Of a stretch of 64,000 bases of DNA, positions 56,814 through 64,000 are shown piece after piece. This stretch comes from Candidatus Stackebrandtia excrementipullorum. Its GTDB lineage: Bacteria; Actinomycetota; Actinomycetes; Mycobacteriales; Micromonosporaceae. The position numbers and the translations under genes are program-made. The stretch lies in contig DXGR01000041.1 of the NCBI GenBank assembly GCA_019113825.1, positions 1 to 64,000 of the forward strand, written 5' to 3'. The notes beneath the pieces are model-generated. The model made no database searches. It was not told the DNA's origin and saw only the letters and a list, made by a program, of their open reading frames with translations. How positions within the stretch are numbered: position 1 is the first letter of the stretch; the number at the start of each line of letters is the position of its first letter.

Positions 56814-58592
56814 TCACGGGGCGTCGAGTTGATCGGTGATGTATTCACGCGTCAGCCCGGACAGCTGATAGCGCCCCTGTGGCAGCTCCTTCAACAGGTG
56901 CTCGTCGCACAGCTCCTCAAGGAGGTCTTCGGCGTCGGGAGGGGGCAGGCACGCGGCATGAGCGAAGGATTCGACGTCGATGTCGGTCAACGCCGCCAAC
57001 GAGGGCAACGAGCGTCGGAGTCGGGTCGGCAGTGCGTCGAGGGACGCCTTCAACGCGGTCGAGATGCCGTTCGAGCCCCTATCGAGAAGTCGCAAACGCC
57101 TACCTTCGGGCAGGCGCACGATCAGGTCGTCGATCGTCCAGTGTGGTCGCGACCGGAGGCGGGCGGCCGCGATGCGTATCGCCAGGGGAAGGTGGTCGCA
57201 GGCGTCGACGACCTCGGCTACGCGGACCGGATCGTCGATTCCGGTAATGCGGGCGAACAGATCGACGGAATGGTCGGGTGCGAGCCCGTCAAGGGTCATC
57301 GGCTCCGCGTCGAGCAGTCCGATCAGGCGGCGGCGACTCGTGCTGATGACGAAACAGCCGGATTCGGCGGGCAACAACGCCCGGACCTGCAGAACGTCGA
57401 GGGCGTTGTCGACGATGACGAGTACCCGCCGCCCCGTCAACAACTCCCGGAAGACCGCGGCTTTCTCCTCCATGTGAGGTGGCGTGTACTCGGTGGTGAA
57501 ACCCAGTGCCCGCAACGCGCGATCCAATGCCTCACCGACGCTCACAGTGGGAGCTCGATCCCATCCGTGCAGATCGAAGAAGAGCTGACCGTCGGGAAAC
57601 CGTGAAGCCAAAACGTGACCGGTGTGCACGGCGAGGGCCGTTTTCCCCACTCCGGCCGGACCGTCGACGGCGACGACGGGACGGCCCGCCTCCGCCGCCG
57701 CGACGATCGCCTCGATCTGGGAGTCGCGTCCGGTAAAAGCCGTGGTACCGGCCGGTAGCTGCCTCGGCACGACCAAGACGGAGGCGTCGCGCCCCGCCGT
57801 CGAGCCGGCTGCGACCAGCCCATGCCGTGCCTCGCCCGGTGGCACCCAGTCCAGTTGCTCGTCCTGCTGCAGAATTTTGCGGTGTAGTCCCTGCAACGTC
57901 GGCGATGGGTCGATGCCGAACGCGTTACGCAGATGGCTGCGAGTCTGGTCGAAACAGTCGACGGCTTCGGCCGGTCGGCCACACCGGTACAACGCCAACA
58001 TCAACTGACCTGTGAGGGCTTCGGCGGTGGGATGGGCCTGCGTCATCCGGGTGAGTTCACCGACGATGCGATCGTGCTCACCGCGGATGAGAGCCGTACC
58101 GTACCTGCCGGTGAGAACGGTGAGCTGTTCCTTATAGAGGTTCTTCCTTACCGATGCCGCCCAGGAACCGTCGATTCCGGACAACGCGGGACCACGCCAC
58201 AGCCGTGCGGCCTGCTCCCACAGGTCTGCGGCCCGAGCATGCTCCTTGTCGGTGGTGGCCTGCTGAGCCCGTTCGACCATGGAACGCATACGGAACACGT
58301 CGACCTGGCCCGCCGCCACCGACAACCGGTAGCCCTGGTTGCGGTCGCGAGTCAACTCCAGGCCGTCGACGCGATTGATCATGGAGCGCAGCCTGGTCAT
58401 GTGGCTGTACAACACGTTGGGTGCAGAAACGGGCGGATCGTCGTCCCACATGCGTGCGATGAGCTCCGTCGTGTGCAGGGGCGCCTCCGCCAGCGTCAAC
58501 GCCGCGAGAACACACGCCTGCTTGGCGGGACCGGCTCGCTGCCAACCTTCGCCGTCGGCGACGTCGACCGTGCCGAGCAGGCGAAGTAGCAT
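56814..58592 (-). CDS. SARP/AfsR-type regulator with NTPase domain
   Basis: A 592-residue transcriptional activator. The N-terminus is an OmpR-like winged helix (about 1-92), followed by a bacterial transcriptional activation (BTAD) domain (about 98-242, with a GxDPSPTLQGLHRKIL end) and an NB-ARC/STAND ATPase with Walker A GPAGVGKTAL (311-320) and VLVIVDNA. It lacks the C-terminal TPR repeats of the longest AfsR proteins. I chose ATG 58592 behind GGAAAGGA. It is divergent from the ESX-like cluster and has three direct repeats in its promoter, which suggest autoregulation. Confidence 0.92.
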   Translation of the reverse strand: MLLRLLGTVDVADGEGWQRAGPAKQACVLAALTLAEAPLHTTELIARMWDDDPPVSAPNVLYSHMTRLRSMINRVDGLELTRDRNQGYRLSVAAGQVDVFRMRSMVERAQQATTDKEHARAADLWEQAARLWRGPALSGIDGSWAASVRKNLYKEQLTVLTGRYGTALIRGEHDRIVGELTRMTQAHPTAEALTGQLMLALYRCGRPAEAVDCFDQTRSHLRNAFGIDPSPTLQGLHRKILQQDEQLDWVPPGEARHGLVAAGSTAGRDASVLVVPRQLPAGTTAFTGRDSQIEAIVAAAEAGRPVVAVDGPAGVGKTALAVHTGHVLASRFPDGQLFFDLHGWDRAPTVSVGEALDRALRALGFTTEYTPPHMEEKAAVFRELLTGRRVLVIVDNALDVLQVRALLPAESGCFVISTSRRRLIGLLDAEPMTLDGLAPDHSVDLFARITGIDDPVRVAEVVDACDHLPLAIRIAAARLRSRPHWTIDDLIVRLPEGRRLRLLDRGSNGISTALKASLDALPTRLRRSLPSLAALTDIDVESFAHAACLPPPDAEDLLEELCDEHLLKELPQGRYQLSGLTREYITDQLDAP

Positions 58593-58618
58593 GGGGGTCC
58601 TTTCCAACCGCGTGACCG

Positions 58619-58651
58619 ATTATCCAAGGTTGCCGCAAGGTGCTGCAAGGT
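58619..58651. promoter_or_regulatory. SARP-type direct repeats next to a -10 element
   Basis: CAAGGT occurs at 58625-58630, 58636-58641 and 58646-58651, with spacings of 11 and 10 bases (one helix turn). On the reverse strand the last repeat adjoins GATAAT (58619-58624), a -10 for the SARP gene. SARP proteins bind such direct repeats next to -10 elements. The same region faces the YbaB-like gene starting at 58736. Confidence 0.6.
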
Positions 58652-58735
58652 CTCCGTGAGGCATCTTCGGGCCGTCGGGCATTACGGTAGACGTCGACCG
58701 CCCCAGGCCGTTCACACAAGGGAGCGTGACCGCCA

Positions 58736-59290
58736 GTGACCGTCACCGGTTCGGTGGTGGACGGATACACCGCCGCCATGTCCCGGTTGCGGTTGCGAGT
58801 GGTTTCTCCGCGTCAAGCGGTGTCCATAACCGCGTCGGGGGGAGTAGGTACCACGGTGACGGTGCAACCCTCTGCAATGCGAACGTTGACAGCCCGAGGT
58901 ATGGCCGACGAGGTGGCCGCAGCGGTAGAGGCCGTCCTGACCGGCTACGCCAAGGCTCAAAGCATGGCGTTGGAGAACACCGCGAACACGGTCACGGCGC
59001 GCGGTCGGCGTGCGGTCGAACAACAGCGCAGAATCTCCGAGATCGACGTGATCGGACACAGTCGGGACAATCGTGTTCGGTTGATTCGGCGTGGTGAAGA
59101 CGGCGCGGTCAGAGCGGAGGTGACGCAGGCGGCGATGTCGGACACCGCCGAGGCCCTGAGCGTCGGTGTTCAGCAGGCGATGATCTCGCTTGCCGGGGCT
59201 CATCGCCGCGCCCGGATGGAGGTCTACATGCGAAACGCACGGGAGTTTCTGTCCACTGCGCCCCAATCGGGGCAGGGGGGCGACTCATGA
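58736..59290 (+). CDS. YbaB/EbfC-like protein, ESX-cluster type
   Basis: A 184-residue soluble protein that seems to contain two YbaB-like units. The first has VSITASGGVGTTVTVQPSAMRTLTARGMADEVAAAVEAVLTGY, the second VRLIRRGEDGAVRAEVTQAAMSDTAEALSVGVQQAM. YbaB proteins bind DNA, and YbaB-like EspL-type proteins stabilise ESX-1 substrates in mycobacteria. I chose GTG 58736 with AGGGAG upstream. Its stop overlaps the next gene (ATGA), so the cluster is translated in series. The function is inferred from the gene set. Confidence 0.7.
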   Translation: MTVTGSVVDGYTAAMSRLRLRVVSPRQAVSITASGGVGTTVTVQPSAMRTLTARGMADEVAAAVEAVLTGYAKAQSMALENTANTVTARGRRAVEQQRRISEIDVIGHSRDNRVRLIRRGEDGAVRAEVTQAAMSDTAEALSVGVQQAMISLAGAHRRARMEVYMRNAREFLSTAPQSGQGGDS

Positions 59291-60597
59291 ACGATCGCGG
59301 GTTCTCCATTCACTCTCCGCAGGCGTTGACCGATTACGGGCGACAAAGGATCGCCGACGCCGACGCGGTGGACGGTGTGCGGCATGCACTCGAGACCATG
59401 CGCATCCCTCGTTGGGCGCTGGGGGAGCTCGATCCACACTCCTTTCGGCTGGCCGAGCAATTGGACGTCTTCTGGGATAACCGGGATCGTGAACTTCACC
59501 AGCTGAGACAGGCATTGGCCGGCCAAGGCCACGGACTGGTGCGCGCTGTGAGGACGTTTGACGAACAGGACGCGCTGAACGCGGCGGCGTTTCTGAGGAC
59601 GGGACTGGACGGGCAGGCTTCCCCGTCTCGGCCCGAAATACCGGTGTCGGGCCCGGTGGACCGACCGACCGCAGCCGTCGGCCCGAAGTCGAGCCTTGTC
59701 GAGCGCCGGATCGATCTGCCGGGCTGGCGGGAGCCCACTCTTCCTTATACCGACCCCGACGGCGAAAGTTTTGATCTCCCCGCGCCGGGGCTGCCGCCGG
59801 TCCAGATCGGCGTCAGCACGGTCGCCCCGTTTCACGATTTTTCGGTCACCACCGAATCGAACGACGACCTTGAAAGGGTTTTGGCCGCTTACGGACGTCA
59901 ACTGGAGGAGGCCGAACTCGTCGGCAGGGCCATGGGGTCGGACGTCGGCGTTCTCGGGCCCCGTGTTCTTCCGTTGTGGTTGAGTTCGCCCGACGCTGTG
60001 GAAGGAGTCGCCGAGGCGTTGACGCCGACGGTAACCGGTTTCGACCGGAGACTGACGGACGGCTACGGACGCGCCGTCACCGGCATCGCCGACGCGTGGA
60101 GTGGACGGGCGCAGCGTGCCTGGTGGGCCAACGCCGTCCTGACCGTCGACTACGCCGAAATCCTGCGCGGACGCCTGTTGGCGTTGGTGGGGCACACGTG
60201 TGTCGTGGCGGCGCAACTCCGATCCGCGCGTGACGCGTGCGCGGCGATTGTCGAGGAACACCAGGCGGAGATCCTCGCGGCCAAGGACCATATGTTGCGC
60301 GAGTTGGCCGGTGACACGGGTGACCCGTTGGCGGCGCTGCTGGATTTGAACCCGTCCGCGGCTCTACTGACGGTCTACGAATCGGCGGTGGAACGGATGA
60401 ACCTGGCGATCGACCGGTCGGCGATCGCAGAGGTCCACGTCGAGCCGGATCCGGTGGCGATCCGCTTTCACTTGCACCGCCTGGGTTTGGCGGGTGATGC
60501 TGTAATGCAGGACCCCGCGGGCCTGGCGATGCCGGCGGACATGCCTTGGCCCGTCGAAGACGCCGACCGAGGTGACCATATCGATGACGACCGTTGA
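59287..60597 (+). CDS. ESX-type secretion-associated protein, large
   Basis: A 436-residue protein with no signal peptide. Its central part contains a helical WXG-like hairpin (SGRAQRAWWANAVLTVDYAEIL) preceded by DAWSG, and the N-terminal 90 residues are also helical with W residues (FWDNRDRELHQLRQAL). Pro-rich segments lie around 110-175. No enzymatic motif is seen. Start ATG 59287 overlaps the YbaB-like stop. Together with the small genes downstream it resembles type VII secretion substrates or their chaperones; this is by architecture only. Confidence 0.6.
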   Translation: MNDRGFSIHSPQALTDYGRQRIADADAVDGVRHALETMRIPRWALGELDPHSFRLAEQLDVFWDNRDRELHQLRQALAGQGHGLVRAVRTFDEQDALNAAAFLRTGLDGQASPSRPEIPVSGPVDRPTAAVGPKSSLVERRIDLPGWREPTLPYTDPDGESFDLPAPGLPPVQIGVSTVAPFHDFSVTTESNDDLERVLAAYGRQLEEAELVGRAMGSDVGVLGPRVLPLWLSSPDAVEGVAEALTPTVTGFDRRLTDGYGRAVTGIADAWSGRAQRAWWANAVLTVDYAEILRGRLLALVGHTCVVAAQLRSARDACAAIVEEHQAEILAAKDHMLRELAGDTGDPLAALLDLNPSAALLTVYESAVERMNLAIDRSAIAEVHVEPDPVAIRFHLHRLGLAGDAVMQDPAGLAMPADMPWPVEDADRGDHIDDDR

Positions 60598-60611
60598 CGG
60601 GAGCCGGTTAC

Positions 60612-60980
60612 ATGCCCGATAACCATCAGACCGCTGTCGACCTTCAAACTCTGGATGCCGTCTCCGTGGAATTGATCGACGCGGGTGGTCGACTTCGCAC
60701 CGAGACCATGAGACAAGCCGCGGCGATTGCCGAACATACGGAGGCCTACCACCGCAGTTATGGGGCCGATGTGCGTAACCGGCCGGCTCAGGAGGCCGCC
60801 GTTGCCTACGACGCGGCGGTGATGTCGGTGGGACGCTTCAACGAGATGGTTTCGAGCGCGGTGGAGACATTGGGGCGTGCCGCGGCTCGTATGGCCGTCG
60901 ACATGAGGAGCGCCGATGCCGAGGTCGCCGCCGACATTGGTGCCGCCGTGGCCGAATCACCTGACTACAGGAGCACTTGA
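60612..60980 (+). CDS. EspC-like small protein (type VII secretion target type)
   Basis: A 122-residue all-helical protein. It begins MPDNHQTAVDLQTLDAVSVELIDAGGRL, and a long alpha-helical stretch (EAAVAYDAAVMSVGRFNEMVSSAVETLGRAAARMAVDM) follows. Size and pattern (a short N-terminal strand-like segment, then two long amphipathic helices) recall EspC/DUF2580 proteins. There is no cleavable signal peptide. The start is ATG 60612, with GGGAG about 9 bases upstream; a TTG at 60594 is the alternative. It is followed by the WXG-like gene. Confidence 0.7.
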   Translation: MPDNHQTAVDLQTLDAVSVELIDAGGRLRTETMRQAAAIAEHTEAYHRSYGADVRNRPAQEAAVAYDAAVMSVGRFNEMVSSAVETLGRAAARMAVDMRSADAEVAADIGAAVAESPDYRST

Positions 60981-60981
60981 C

Positions 60982-62019
60982 ATGGGCGAATACGACCAAT
61001 ATGGACTCCCGGAGTTGTGTGACATCGTCGAGGCCGACAACCCGGAGGAGATGAGGCGACAGGCAGACGGTTGGGGCGTGCTGGCCGAGGTGTACGAAGA
61101 CCAGCTGGGCTGTTTGACCATGGCTCAGACCCGGTTGAGTCGGGCCTGGAACAGTGCGACATCACCGGCGGGCGACGTTTTCGGTGGGTTGGAGACGGCG
61201 TTGTCGGAAGCGGCGCGGACGGCTCGTGCCAATCAGGACGCCTGGCACGGCATTGCGCACTACACCGAATACGCTCAGGAACAACTGGCGGACCTGCATC
61301 GGCACTGGCTGGAAGCGAAGAAGACGCTGGATGCGCCACCCGACCGAACCTATGTGCCCGAAAGCGTCGAGGTACAGGTGATGGACGGCGTCGACGAGGA
61401 GAGGATGCGAGTCTCCTATGACGAGACCGCCCGTCGGGTGATGGACCTCGTCGCCGCCTACACGGTCGAGCTCACCGGGCAACTACGAGAGATGCCGACG
61501 TACACGCCGCCCACGTCCGAAGACGGCGGTTTGAGCCTTCCCACCCCCGAAGCCGCCACCGCCACAGACCCACATTCCGGAGGGACCGCCCCCGACGGGA
61601 ACGAGGACCCACACCTACAGCACGGTCCCGGTGCGGTCCCGTTCTCCGGTGGCATGGGCCCGGGTGCGGGGCCGATGTTGGCCGGACACGGTGGTGGTGG
61701 GGCTGTTCCCCCGACGGCCCCCGGCGGGCTTTCTCCGGGGGCGTCCGGCGGAGGTACGGCGCCGATGCTCGCTTCCCCGGCGACACCGGCCCCGGGCCGA
61801 CAGCGAGTCCCTCGCATTACCAGGGCACCCAAAGGGGCCGAGGTCCGGCGTGAACCGGGTGCCATCGGGAAGCGGTCGGGTCGCCGCCCGGTCGCGGTTC
61901 CGGTCGAGTACGACGTGGCCCGCCTTCGACGCCGCGCCGCAACCGAACACGCCGAGGACGACGAGTGGAAGAATCCACCGGAGTCCGGTCCCGGCATCAT
62001 CTCCGGTGCACGTCGATGA
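60982..62019 (+). CDS. WXG/EspB-like protein with Gly/Pro-rich region
   Basis: A 345-residue protein. The first 175 residues are helical with a W residue at the expected helix-turn position (TRLSRAWNSATSPAGDVF), and a second half of low complexity, rich in Gly, Pro and Ala (about 180-290), runs into a basic tail (PRITRAPKGAEVRREPGAIGKRSGRRP). This order, helical W-rich part then Gly/Pro-rich, is known for EspB and PPE-like secreted proteins. The start is ATG 60982 with AGGAG 8 bases before. No secretion ATPase or channel gene is in the window. Confidence 0.7.
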   Translation: MGEYDQYGLPELCDIVEADNPEEMRRQADGWGVLAEVYEDQLGCLTMAQTRLSRAWNSATSPAGDVFGGLETALSEAARTARANQDAWHGIAHYTEYAQEQLADLHRHWLEAKKTLDAPPDRTYVPESVEVQVMDGVDEERMRVSYDETARRVMDLVAAYTVELTGQLREMPTYTPPTSEDGGLSLPTPEAATATDPHSGGTAPDGNEDPHLQHGPGAVPFSGGMGPGAGPMLAGHGGGGAVPPTAPGGLSPGASGGGTAPMLASPATPAPGRQRVPRITRAPKGAEVRREPGAIGKRSGRRPVAVPVEYDVARLRRRAATEHAEDDEWKNPPESGPGIISGARR

Positions 62020-62060
62020 CCGGGACGACCGACGGACACGGTGACATCCGCCACGCGGAC

Positions 62061-62091
62061 TGGACCTGACGCAGCGTCAGGCGTGGACGAT
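62061..62091 (+). promoter_or_regulatory. MerR-type promoter with 19-base spacer and operator
   Basis: -35 TGGACC (62061-62066), a 19-base spacer and -10 GACGAT (62086-62091) fit the long-spacer promoters that MerR proteins activate by twisting DNA. The spacer region holds a perfect palindrome, CCTGACGC-A-GCGTCAGG (62065-62081). The ATG of the MerR gene lies 6 bases after the -10, so the message would be leaderless. Confidence 0.65.
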
Positions 62092-62097
62092 CGACGT

Positions 62098-63288
62098 ATG
62101 ACACAGGAAAGTCTGACAATCGGTGAGGTCGCCAAGGCCACGGGGCTGACGGTACGAACGCTTCATCACTACGACCATCTCGGGCTGCTTGTTCCGCGGC
62201 GACGCGCCGACAGCGGCCACCGCGTTTACGCCGCGAGCGACATCGAACGGATCTATCGCATCCAGGCTCTTAGCCAACTGGGTTTCGCTCTCAAGGACGC
62301 CCGGGCGCTACTGGACGGCGAACTCGAAAGACCACTGATCGAGATGGTCGAGGCCCAATTGCGGAAGGTGCGCGCCGACATCGACGGTGGCATACGCCTG
62401 ATGAAAAGTCTGGAGACACTGGGCGAAGCACTTCGACGCGATGAGCAACCGCAGCGGTCCGACCTCTTGTCGATCATTGCCGAGACGTCGAAACTGCAGT
62501 CCAACCTGCGGCACGACTACAGCCGACAGGCGGACAGATACGACGTGTCGCGAGGCGCCAGCCCTTCCATTCTGGAACCGATACTGGAATGTGTCGACAC
62601 CGCGCCCGGCCGGGTCCTGTTGGACGTGGGTGGCGGTACGGGTAACTACGCGGTCGCCTTGGAGGAGCGGGGTTGGGATGTGACGGTGGTGGATGTGAGC
62701 CCCCACATGCTTCAACGAGCAGAGGCCAAAGGGCTGACCGTGCTTGCGGCCGACGCGTGTGCGTTGCCACACGTCGACGGCGGCGTCGATGCTGTGACGA
62801 TGGTGTCGATGCTGCACCAGGTCGAGGATTGGCAGAAGGCGCTGCACGAAGCGGCACGGGTCCTGCGGCCGGGCGGTGTTCTCGCCGTCATGGTCTTGAC
62901 GTCGGAGCATCTGGAGAACGTCACATGGGCCTTCGACCTGTTCCCCAGCATGCGGGAGTTCGCCCACCCCCGGCGACCGAGTATCGCGGGGTTGCGGGCC
63001 GCGCTTCCCGGCGGACGAGTGCAGCCGCTGTGGTTCACCGACTTGAAGGACGCGTCGATAGCGGCACTGTGCGCCCAGCCACACGCCATGTTGGACGAAC
63101 GCCTCCGTCGTCAAACGAGCTTTTTCGAACGGTTGGAGCGGGACAACCCCGCCGAGCTGGCCAAAGGTCTACGTTCGCTGCGCGACATGTTGGACAACGG
63201 TGATTCACCGCTGGAGTCGGTGGAGGATGCGCGACGGGTATGGGGAGACGCGAGCCTGCTTCTGTGGCGAGCGGGCGACAACGCTTGA
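62098..63288 (+). CDS. MerR regulator fused to SAM-dependent methyltransferase
   Basis: A 396-residue fusion protein. Residues 1-70 are a MerR helix-turn-helix (LTIGEVAKATGLTVRTLHHYDHLGLLVP), then a dimerisation helix to about 115. From 140 on it is a class I methyltransferase with motif I VLLDVGGGTGNY (173-184), VTVVDVS with the acidic residue that binds SAM ribose, and VTMVSMLHQV. The methyltransferase part resembles UbiE/methyltransferase 11. I chose ATG 62098; GTG 62041 would add 19 residues that cover the operator. It may sense SAM-dependent chemistry or a small molecule and act on its own promoter. Confidence 0.9.
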   Translation: MTQESLTIGEVAKATGLTVRTLHHYDHLGLLVPRRRADSGHRVYAASDIERIYRIQALSQLGFALKDARALLDGELERPLIEMVEAQLRKVRADIDGGIRLMKSLETLGEALRRDEQPQRSDLLSIIAETSKLQSNLRHDYSRQADRYDVSRGASPSILEPILECVDTAPGRVLLDVGGGTGNYAVALEERGWDVTVVDVSPHMLQRAEAKGLTVLAADACALPHVDGGVDAVTMVSMLHQVEDWQKALHEAARVLRPGGVLAVMVLTSEHLENVTWAFDLFPSMREFAHPRRPSIAGLRAALPGGRVQPLWFTDLKDASIAALCAQPHAMLDERLRRQTSFFERLERDNPAELAKGLRSLRDMLDNGDSPLESVEDARRVWGDASLLLWRAGDNA

Positions 63289-63820
63289 CCGTCGAGGCCG
63301 CATGGCCCACGGGGGGCACATGAAATCCCGAGTATCGATCAGAGCCTCATGAGCCGATCGGATTTGGTGGGGGCATCGGCTGGAGACGTGGCAGTCGGTG
63401 TTGTTCGTGGGCACCAACGTCGACAGTCCCGACCGTGTGCCTGTGCAGCGCGGCTTTTTAGCGTGAAGCTTTTGCGATCACAGGTGCCGACGTGACGTTG
63501 GCGGTACCGGTATAGGCTCCACCGGCGTCGATCGGGTTGCCCGATGCTCGCGGGAGTAAGTGGACGGGCATGAGCGGTGACCGTACCGATTGCGGCGGCG
63601 GGTGCCACGCCCACCGGGTGAGACGCTGACCGCATCGGCGTCGAAGTGGCGCTCCGATTGCGGATTCGGGTGCAGTGTCGACGGGCGGCTGCGGCGCTGA
63701 TCCGCACACGACGGCGAGCCCGCCGTGATGCCAGTGGGGCGGGTCCCCACAGGCGCGCGTTGCCGCAATGCGAGAATGCCCGATGGCCAGCAACGACGAG
63801 TTTTCAGGAGACGTACCACC
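63289..63820. other. Gap of about 530 bases before aspS
   Basis: No convincing gene. A short reverse ORF (MPVHLLPRASGNPIDAGG..., 37 codons from 63571) has no ribosome binding site. The stretch GTGGGG-CGGGT-CCCCAC near 63735-63755 can form a 6-bp stem. The aspS promoter must lie in the right part. Confidence 0.4.
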
Positions 63821-64000
63821 GTGTACCGTACCGACCGGGCCGGCGAGATCCGCGCCAGTGACATCGACAAGACTGTATCGCTGGCAGGTTGGGTCGCACG
63901 ACGCCGCGACCACGGCGGCGTGGAGTTCATAGACCTGCGGGACGCTTCGGGCGTGGTCCAGGTCGTGTTCCGGGAAGGGGCGGCGGCCGAGGCGGCGCAC
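63821..64000 (+). CDS. aspS: Aspartyl-tRNA synthetase, 5' part (cut by window edge)
   Basis: The first 60 codons of a class II aminoacyl-tRNA synthetase. Start GTG 63821 has AGGAG 10 bases upstream. The visible anticodon-binding OB fold ([50 protein letters not shown]) is typical of bacterial AspRS, which charges Asp onto tRNA-Asp and in many Actinobacteria also onto tRNA-Asn. The non-discriminating form cannot be judged from this part. The gene continues beyond 64000. Confidence 0.9.
   Translation, partial: MYRTDRAGEIRASDIDKTVSLAGWVARRRDHGGVEFIDLRDASGVVQVVFREGAAAEAAH

Noticed and set aside
63458-64000. Reverse open frame of 180 codons opposite the aspS start
   Set aside because: Opposite a well-recognised AspRS N-terminus; no start signal. 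Its last 37 codons resemble a peptide but lack a ribosome binding site.

Overview
The window reads as a chromosome segment of a high-GC Gram-positive bacterium (Actinobacteria). The evidence is GC-rich third codon positions, frequent GTG starts, ATGA/GTGA stop-start coupling, several apparently leaderless starts, an actinobacterial-type PriA without ATPase motifs, a SARP regulator, type VII secretion-like proteins, and gene order shared with Mycobacterium. For example, moxR, DUF58, VWA, fabG, inhA, hemH, a hypothetical gene, nfeD and an SPFH gene are collinear with M. tuberculosis Rv1479-Rv1488. A member of the Glycomycetales is my best guess, but that is inference. Most of the window is core metabolism and housekeeping, with small accessory modules between the core blocks.

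Layout. 1-2846: a truncated Cys-rich small protein, a small membrane protein, and a NarL-type two-component system behind a palindrome. 2999-10366: the arginine operon argC-J-B-D-F-R-H, with an ARG box/promoter and no argG. 10405-15888: apt, an amidohydrolase, an SDR protein, an ArsC-like protein and priA. 16055-19078: a self-contained GntR(YtrA)-ABC transporter module with a strong operator. 19187-24673: fmt, rsmB, a TIGR01777 epimerase (reverse), rpe and a degenerate REC-GGDEF protein. 24751-25776: an Erm-type 23S rRNA methyltransferase with a possible leader ORF. 26099-29936: an FMN riboswitch, ribE-ribBA-ribH, then hisE-hisG. 29933-35146: a YdcZ-type transporter, a sirtuin, a Pro-rich protein, a hydrolase, two PH-domain membrane proteins and a small Cys protein. 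35256-43501: the Rv1479-1488-like block. 43541-45827: an OmpR-type two-component system. 45909-48336: a TIGR03089 protein and an ABC-2 exporter whose ATPase start is disturbed by a 32-bp tandem duplication. 48392-54998: a membrane coiled-coil protein, hisI, a Trp-associated membrane protein, trpC-B-A (no trpE) and lgt. 55002-56689: an FAD monooxygenase and a universal stress protein. 56814-62019: a SARP-NTPase regulator, its promoter with triple direct repeats, and four genes resembling ESX/type VII secretion-associated proteins. 62061-63288: a MerR-methyltransferase fusion behind its own MerR-type promoter. 63821-64000: the start of aspS.

The least ordinary parts are the 32-bp duplication in the ABC ATPase gene, the SARP direct repeats beside the ESX-like cluster, the MerR-methyltransferase fusion with its 19-bp-spacer promoter, the REC-GGDEF protein that has lost key residues, the Erm gene with an upstream Arg-rich ORF, and the Cys-rich peptide gene cut by the left edge. 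No CRISPR array, insertion sequence, tRNA or rRNA gene was recognised.
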